A DNA stretch of 9,285 bases from an uncultured Tepidimonas sp. Its GTDB lineage: Bacteria > Pseudomonadota > Gammaproteobacteria > Burkholderiales > Burkholderiaceae_C. A program made the translations under genes and the position numbers. The stretch spans positions 1-9,285 of the forward strand of contig CALEDU010000216.1 in the NCBI GenBank assembly GCA_937949455.1, given 5' to 3'. Of this stretch, positions 6,673-9,285 are shown piece by piece. Every line of letters begins with the position of its first letter. The first letter of the stretch is position 1. A model generated the notes under the pieces. It did not search any database and was not told the DNA's origin. It saw nothing but the letters and a program-made list of their open reading frames with translations.

Positions 6673-6721
6673 TTGACCTGTGTCAAGTCATCCTCATGCC
6701 GACCCCGCTACTCTGCTCGCT
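6673..6721 (+). promoter_or_regulatory. FNR-type dyad and class II-like promoter for hemerythrin
   Basis: CTTGAC-CTGT-GTCAAG (6672-6687) is a perfect dyad containing TTGAC-N4-GTCAA, a close match to the FNR/ANR consensus TTGAT-N4-ATCAA. Exactly 22 bp after the 14-bp core lies TACTCT (6709-6714), a weak -10. A start site at about 6721 would centre the dyad at -41.5, the class II FNR position. The hemerythrin ATG is at 6722, so the mRNA would be leaderless or nearly so. The dyad's TTGACC is also a good -35 by itself, but nothing like a -10 lies 16-18 bp downstream. Confidence 0.6.
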
Positions 6722-7216
6722 ATGGACACCGACACCTTCCCCGAAATTCCCGCTCTTGTCTGGGGCGAGGCGCTGGTCACAGGCGACGACCGCATGGACG
6801 AGACGCATCAGGAATTCGTCACCCAGCTCGCCCGGCTGCGCGCGCTGCCGCACGACCAACAGCTCGACCCCTACCGGGCGTTGCTTGCGCACACGGTCGA
6901 GCATTTCGAGCGCGAGGAGCGCTGGATGGTGGCCGTCGGCTTTGCTCAGGAGAACTGCCACGCCGCGCACCATCGGCAGATCCTGGACACCATGCGGGCC
7001 GTGGAGGCGCATTTTCTGCAGGGGGATCACGAGATCATCGACCGCATGGCAGCGGCGTTGGCCGAGTGGTTTCCCATGCATGCTCGAACCATGGACGCCG
7101 GTCTGGCGCTGCACATGCAGGCCGTGGGGTTCGACTCGCGCACCGAGTCCCTGGCCGATCCCAGCCGGGTGCGGCCTGCGACCATGACGGGCTGCGGTAG
7201 CGTGCAGTGCAGTTGA
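6722..7216 (+). CDS. Bacteriohemerythrin
   Basis: This 164-aa protein has a single hemerythrin domain. All seven di-iron ligands are visible with the family's spacing: H29 (DETHQEF), H61 and E65 (HFEREE), H80 and H84 (HAAHH), and H120 and D125 (HARTMD). The N-terminal VWGEALVTGDDRMDETH (13-29) matches the usual hemerythrin entry strand. Bacteriohemerythrins reversibly bind O2 at a non-haem di-iron site and are proposed to store or deliver oxygen, or to sense it or NO. No signal peptide or membrane segment is seen, so it should be cytoplasmic. After the domain a tail of about 30 residues ends with two cysteines (C158, C163). ATG 6722 has no Shine-Dalgarno. An in-frame GTG at 6680 lies within the FNR-type dyad and is unlikely. 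The gene is 78 nt downstream of rne and followed by a terminator-like hairpin, so it is probably monocistronic. Confidence 0.92.
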   Translation: MDTDTFPEIPALVWGEALVTGDDRMDETHQEFVTQLARLRALPHDQQLDPYRALLAHTVEHFEREERWMVAVGFAQENCHAAHHRQILDTMRAVEAHFLQGDHEIIDRMAAALAEWFPMHARTMDAGLALHMQAVGFDSRTESLADPSRVRPATMTGCGSVQCS

Positions 7217-7221
7217 CCCGC

Positions 7222-7256
7222 GCGCGTCGTTTCTTCAACGGCGCGCACTGGTTTTT
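7222..7256 (+). terminator. Likely terminator after hemerythrin
   Basis: A 10-bp stem (7222-7231 with 7237-7246, one G-U pair, 5-nt loop TCTTC) starts 5 nt after the hemerythrin stop codon. A run of five T follows at 7252-7256. The T run is 5 nt from the stem, farther than ideal, so termination may be partial. Confidence 0.6.
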
Positions 7257-7259
7257 CAC

Positions 7260-7288
7260 ATGACGTCTGGGGGCGACGGCGCTAGTAT
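7260..7288 (+). promoter_or_regulatory. Putative sigma-70 promoter of the lactate dehydrogenase gene
   Basis: ATGACG (7260-7265) and TAGTAT (7283-7288) are separated by 17 bp. Each matches four of six consensus positions. The predicted start near 7295 leaves a leader of about 16 nt that contains the strong AAGGAG ribosome binding site (7299-7304). The promoter directly follows the hemerythrin terminator. Confidence 0.4.
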
Positions 7289-7310
7289 GCGCACCCACAA
7301 GGAGCCCCCC

Positions 7311-8465
7311 ATGACCGTCATCACCTGCATCGAAGATCTGCGCCGGCTGGCGCAGCAGCGTGTGCCGCGCATGTTCTACGACTACGCCGACAGCGGCTCG
7401 TGGACCGAGAGTACCTACCGCGCCAACGAGGCCGACTTCCAGTCCATCAGACTGCGCCAGCGGGTCGCCGTCAACATGGAAGGGCGCAGCACCCGCACCA
7501 CCATGGTTGGCCAATCCGTGGCCATGCCGGTGGCGCTGGCCCCCACGGGTCTGACCGGCATGCAGCATGCCGATGGTGAAATCCTGGCTGCCCGGGCGGC
7601 GCGCGCTTTTGGTGTGCCCTTTACGCTGTCGACCATGAGCATCTGCTCCATCGAGGATGTGGCGCGGCACGCGGGGGAAGGCTTTTGGTTTCAGCTCTAT
7701 GTGATGCGCGACCGTGACTTCATCGAACGCCTGATCGACCGCGCCAAGGCCGCCCACTGCGGCGCATTGGTGCTGACGCTCGATTTGCAAATTTTGGGGC
7801 AGCGCCACAAGGATCTGAAGAACGGTCTGTCCGCCCCACCCAAACTGACCCTGCCCAATATCATCAACATGATGACCAAGCCGCGCTGGTGCTTGGGCAT
7901 GTTGGGCACGTCCCGGCGGCAATTTGGCAACATCGTCGGACACGTCAAGGGTGTGGCCGATATGGGCAGCCTGTCGGCGTGGACGGCGCAGCAGTTCGAC
8001 CCACGACTGAACTGGGGCGACGTCGAGTGGATCAAGAAGCGCTGGGGGGGCAAGCTCATCCTCAAGGGCATCATGGATGTGGAAGATGCCAAGCTGGCCG
8101 CGGACTCCGGTGCGGATGCGCTGATCGTCAGCAACCACGGTGGGCGCCAACTCGACGGGGCGGAGTCGAGCATCCGCGCGCTGCCGCGCATCGTCGAGGC
8201 GGTGGGGCACCGCATCGAGGTGCATCTGGATGGCGGCATCCGTAGCGGCCAGGACGTGCTCAAGGCCCGTGCGCTGGGAGCGCGCGGCACCTACATCGGT
8301 CGCGCCTTCCTGTATGGCTTGGGGGCCATGGGTGAGGCCGGTGTGGCCAAGGTGCTGGAAATTCTGCACAAGGAGCTCGACCTCACCATGGCCTTTACCG
8401 GCCACACCAGTATCGAGACGGTAGACCGCTCGATCCTGATCCCGGGCACCTACCCGGTGGCCTGA
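7311..8465 (+). CDS. lldD: FMN-dependent L-lactate (alpha-hydroxy-acid) dehydrogenase
   Basis: This 384-aa member of the FMN-dependent alpha-hydroxy-acid dehydrogenase family (TIM barrel) oxidises a 2-hydroxy acid, most likely L-lactate to pyruvate. Electrons pass to the quinone pool or a cytochrome rather than NAD. Visible features are the N-terminal YDYADSGSW (23-31), FQLYVMRD with Y130, FMN-contacting K252 in LKGIMD, the catalytic block SNHGGRQLDG (274-283; H276 and R279), and the flavin phosphate site DGGIRSG (307-313) and GRAF (330-333). LDLQILGQRHKD replaces the MPTPG-type segment of E. coli LldD, so glycolate, mandelate or another 2-hydroxy acid cannot be excluded. AAGGAG lies 6 nt before ATG 7311; an in-frame ATG at 7260 overlaps the promoter region. 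No lactate permease or lldR lies next to it. It converges with the MFS gene 12 nt downstream. Confidence 0.88.
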   Translation: MTVITCIEDLRRLAQQRVPRMFYDYADSGSWTESTYRANEADFQSIRLRQRVAVNMEGRSTRTTMVGQSVAMPVALAPTGLTGMQHADGEILAARAARAFGVPFTLSTMSICSIEDVARHAGEGFWFQLYVMRDRDFIERLIDRAKAAHCGALVLTLDLQILGQRHKDLKNGLSAPPKLTLPNIINMMTKPRWCLGMLGTSRRQFGNIVGHVKGVADMGSLSAWTAQQFDPRLNWGDVEWIKKRWGGKLILKGIMDVEDAKLAADSGADALIVSNHGGRQLDGAESSIRALPRIVEAVGHRIEVHLDGGIRSGQDVLKARALGARGTYIGRAFLYGLGAMGEAGVAKVLEILHKELDLTMAFTGHTSIETVDRSILIPGTYPVA

Positions 8466-8477
8466 GGTTTTGGACGA

Positions 8478-9285
8478 TCAACGGCCGCTGGTGCCGGCCG
8501 TGGCGGCGCCCGTTGGGGGGATCCAGCGCCACAGCAAGGCCCCCGCGGCCAGCGCGCAACCCGCCGAAAAGCCAAACGCCGCACCGGCGCCCACGTGCTC
8601 ATACAGCAGCCCGAACACGAACGACGCCGGCAGCAGCATGGCGCCCGCCGTCATGTTGAACCAGCCAAATGCCGTGCCGCGCAGCTGCGCAGGGGCCAAG
8701 TCGGCGACCAGGGCTTTTTCCACCCCCTCGGTCGCGGCCAGAAAGACGCCGTAAAAGGCAAACCACCCAGCCAGCCACAGGCCCGCGGGGGCCGACAGGC
8801 CCAAGACCAGGTAGAACAGCGCGTAGGCGCCGTAGCCTAAGAGCAGCAGCCGGCGCCGGCCCACTCGGTCCGACAGGCTCGACAGCGGGACGGACAGCAC
8901 CATGGCGATGAGCGAGACGCCCGCCCACAGCAGCGGTATGTGGGCTTGGGCAACGCCCAGTTCGCTGGCGCGCAGCAACAAGAACATGTTGGACGAGTTG
9001 CCCAGCGTGAACAGCGCCACGACCACGAGGTAGCGCCGAAAGACCGGCGGCAGGACCGCATGGTCGCTGAGTTCGATCGGCGCAGCATTTGGGGACGGGG
9101 CTGGCATGGCTGGCTCGCGCAGCGCCAGGGCCAGGACGATACAGGCCAGCGCGGGCACCCAGGTCCACAGGAACACCTCGCGCAGCGGCATGCCGCTGGC
9201 CAGCAAGGCGGCGGCCAGCAGCGGGCCGATCACCGCGCCCGCGTTGTCCATGGCCCGGTGCAACCCGAAGGCCAGCCCGCGCCGA
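8478..9285 (-). CDS. MFS transporter (5' end outside the window)
   Basis: This is the C-terminal 268 residues of a major facilitator superfamily permease. Its frame runs off the right edge, so the start and roughly the first 115-120 residues are missing. The visible part opens with AFGLHRAMDNAGAVIGP (5-21), an MFS motif near TM4-TM5. Further hydrophobic segments follow, with a central cytoplasmic loop (about 57-85) and the motif-A copy SDRVGRRR (138-145). RGTAFGWFNMTAGAMLLPA (202-220) is the second-half counterpart of the TM4-5 motif, reflecting the internal duplication of MFS proteins. A TTG at 9263 should not be taken as the start, because coding similarity continues past it. The substrate cannot be inferred. 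It is convergent with the lactate dehydrogenase gene, but a lactate or drug-efflux role would be speculation. Confidence 0.88.
   Translation of the reverse strand, partial: RRGLAFGLHRAMDNAGAVIGPLLAAALLASGMPLREVFLWTWVPALACIVLALALREPAMPAPSPNAAPIELSDHAVLPPVFRRYLVVVALFTLGNSSNMFLLLRASELGVAQAHIPLLWAGVSLIAMVLSVPLSSLSDRVGRRRLLLLGYGAYALFYLVLGLSAPAGLWLAGWFAFYGVFLAATEGVEKALVADLAPAQLRGTAFGWFNMTAGAMLLPASFVFGLLYEHVGAGAAFGFSAGCALAAGALLWRWIPPTGAATAGTSGR
8481..8501. repeat. GC-rich hairpin at the lldD/MFS convergence
   Basis: ACGGCCG (8481-8487) and CGGCCGT (8495-8501) form a perfect 7-bp stem with a 7-nt loop, 15 nt past the lldD stop and inside the last codons of the MFS gene. No T tract follows on either strand. 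It may slow converging polymerases or act as a weak, possibly Rho-assisted, 3' end, but it is not a canonical terminator. Confidence 0.4.

Noticed and set aside
6673..6701. Plain sigma-70 promoter with TTGACC as -35 for hemerythrin
   Set aside because: The -10 window 16-18 bp downstream reads ATGCCG-like sequence with no useful match. The FNR-type dyad with class II spacing explains the region better.
7035..8405. A 456-codon minus-strand frame antisense to lldD and hemerythrin
   Set aside because: It covers two well-supported plus-strand genes and shows no family motif; it is an antisense shadow.

Overview
The window is a high-GC chromosomal segment that looks like a betaproteobacterium of the order Burkholderiales (Comamonadaceae-like). 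The case for this rests on the divergent rluC/rne pair with a HAD-family phosphatase downstream of rluC, a short MATYAELK-type H-NS-family protein, a long Arg/Pro/Ala-rich RNase E tail, and strong GC bias at third codon positions. No integrase, transposase, CRISPR array, tRNA or rRNA gene is visible. It reads mostly as core genome with a few accessory insertions.

Layout. On the minus strand, from about 3150 down to 8: rluC (23S rRNA pseudouridine synthase), an H-NS-family DNA-binding protein with its own promoter-like sequence and a clear intrinsic terminator, a HAD-IA phosphatase, and a circularly permuted YlqF/RbgA-type ribosome-assembly GTPase. A 566-bp divergent intergenic region (3153-3718) follows. 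It carries a perfect TATAAT and a long, hairpin-rich presumptive 5' leader for rne. Rightward on the plus strand lie rne (974 aa, 3719-6643), a complete bacteriohemerythrin (6722-7216) and an FMN-dependent L-lactate/alpha-hydroxy-acid dehydrogenase (7311-8465). Convergent with the last gene, and cut by the window end, is the C-terminal two thirds of an MFS transporter (8478-9285, minus).

Function. rluC, the YlqF GTPase and RNase E share an RNA-metabolism theme: rRNA modification, large-subunit assembly, and rRNA processing with mRNA decay. Hemerythrin (O2 binding) and the respiratory-type lactate dehydrogenase are metabolic. The hemerythrin gene has a perfect FNR-type dyad placed exactly as in a class II FNR promoter, which suggests induction at low oxygen and a leaderless mRNA.

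The least explained sequence is the rne leader, with a nested 80-nt hairpin at its predicted 5' end, a 12-bp hairpin and tandem small hairpins further in, and two mutually exclusive hairpins just before the ribosome binding site. It is a good candidate for an autoregulatory RNA element analogous to, but not recognisably the same as, the enterobacterial rne leader. No wholly new multi-gene system was found.
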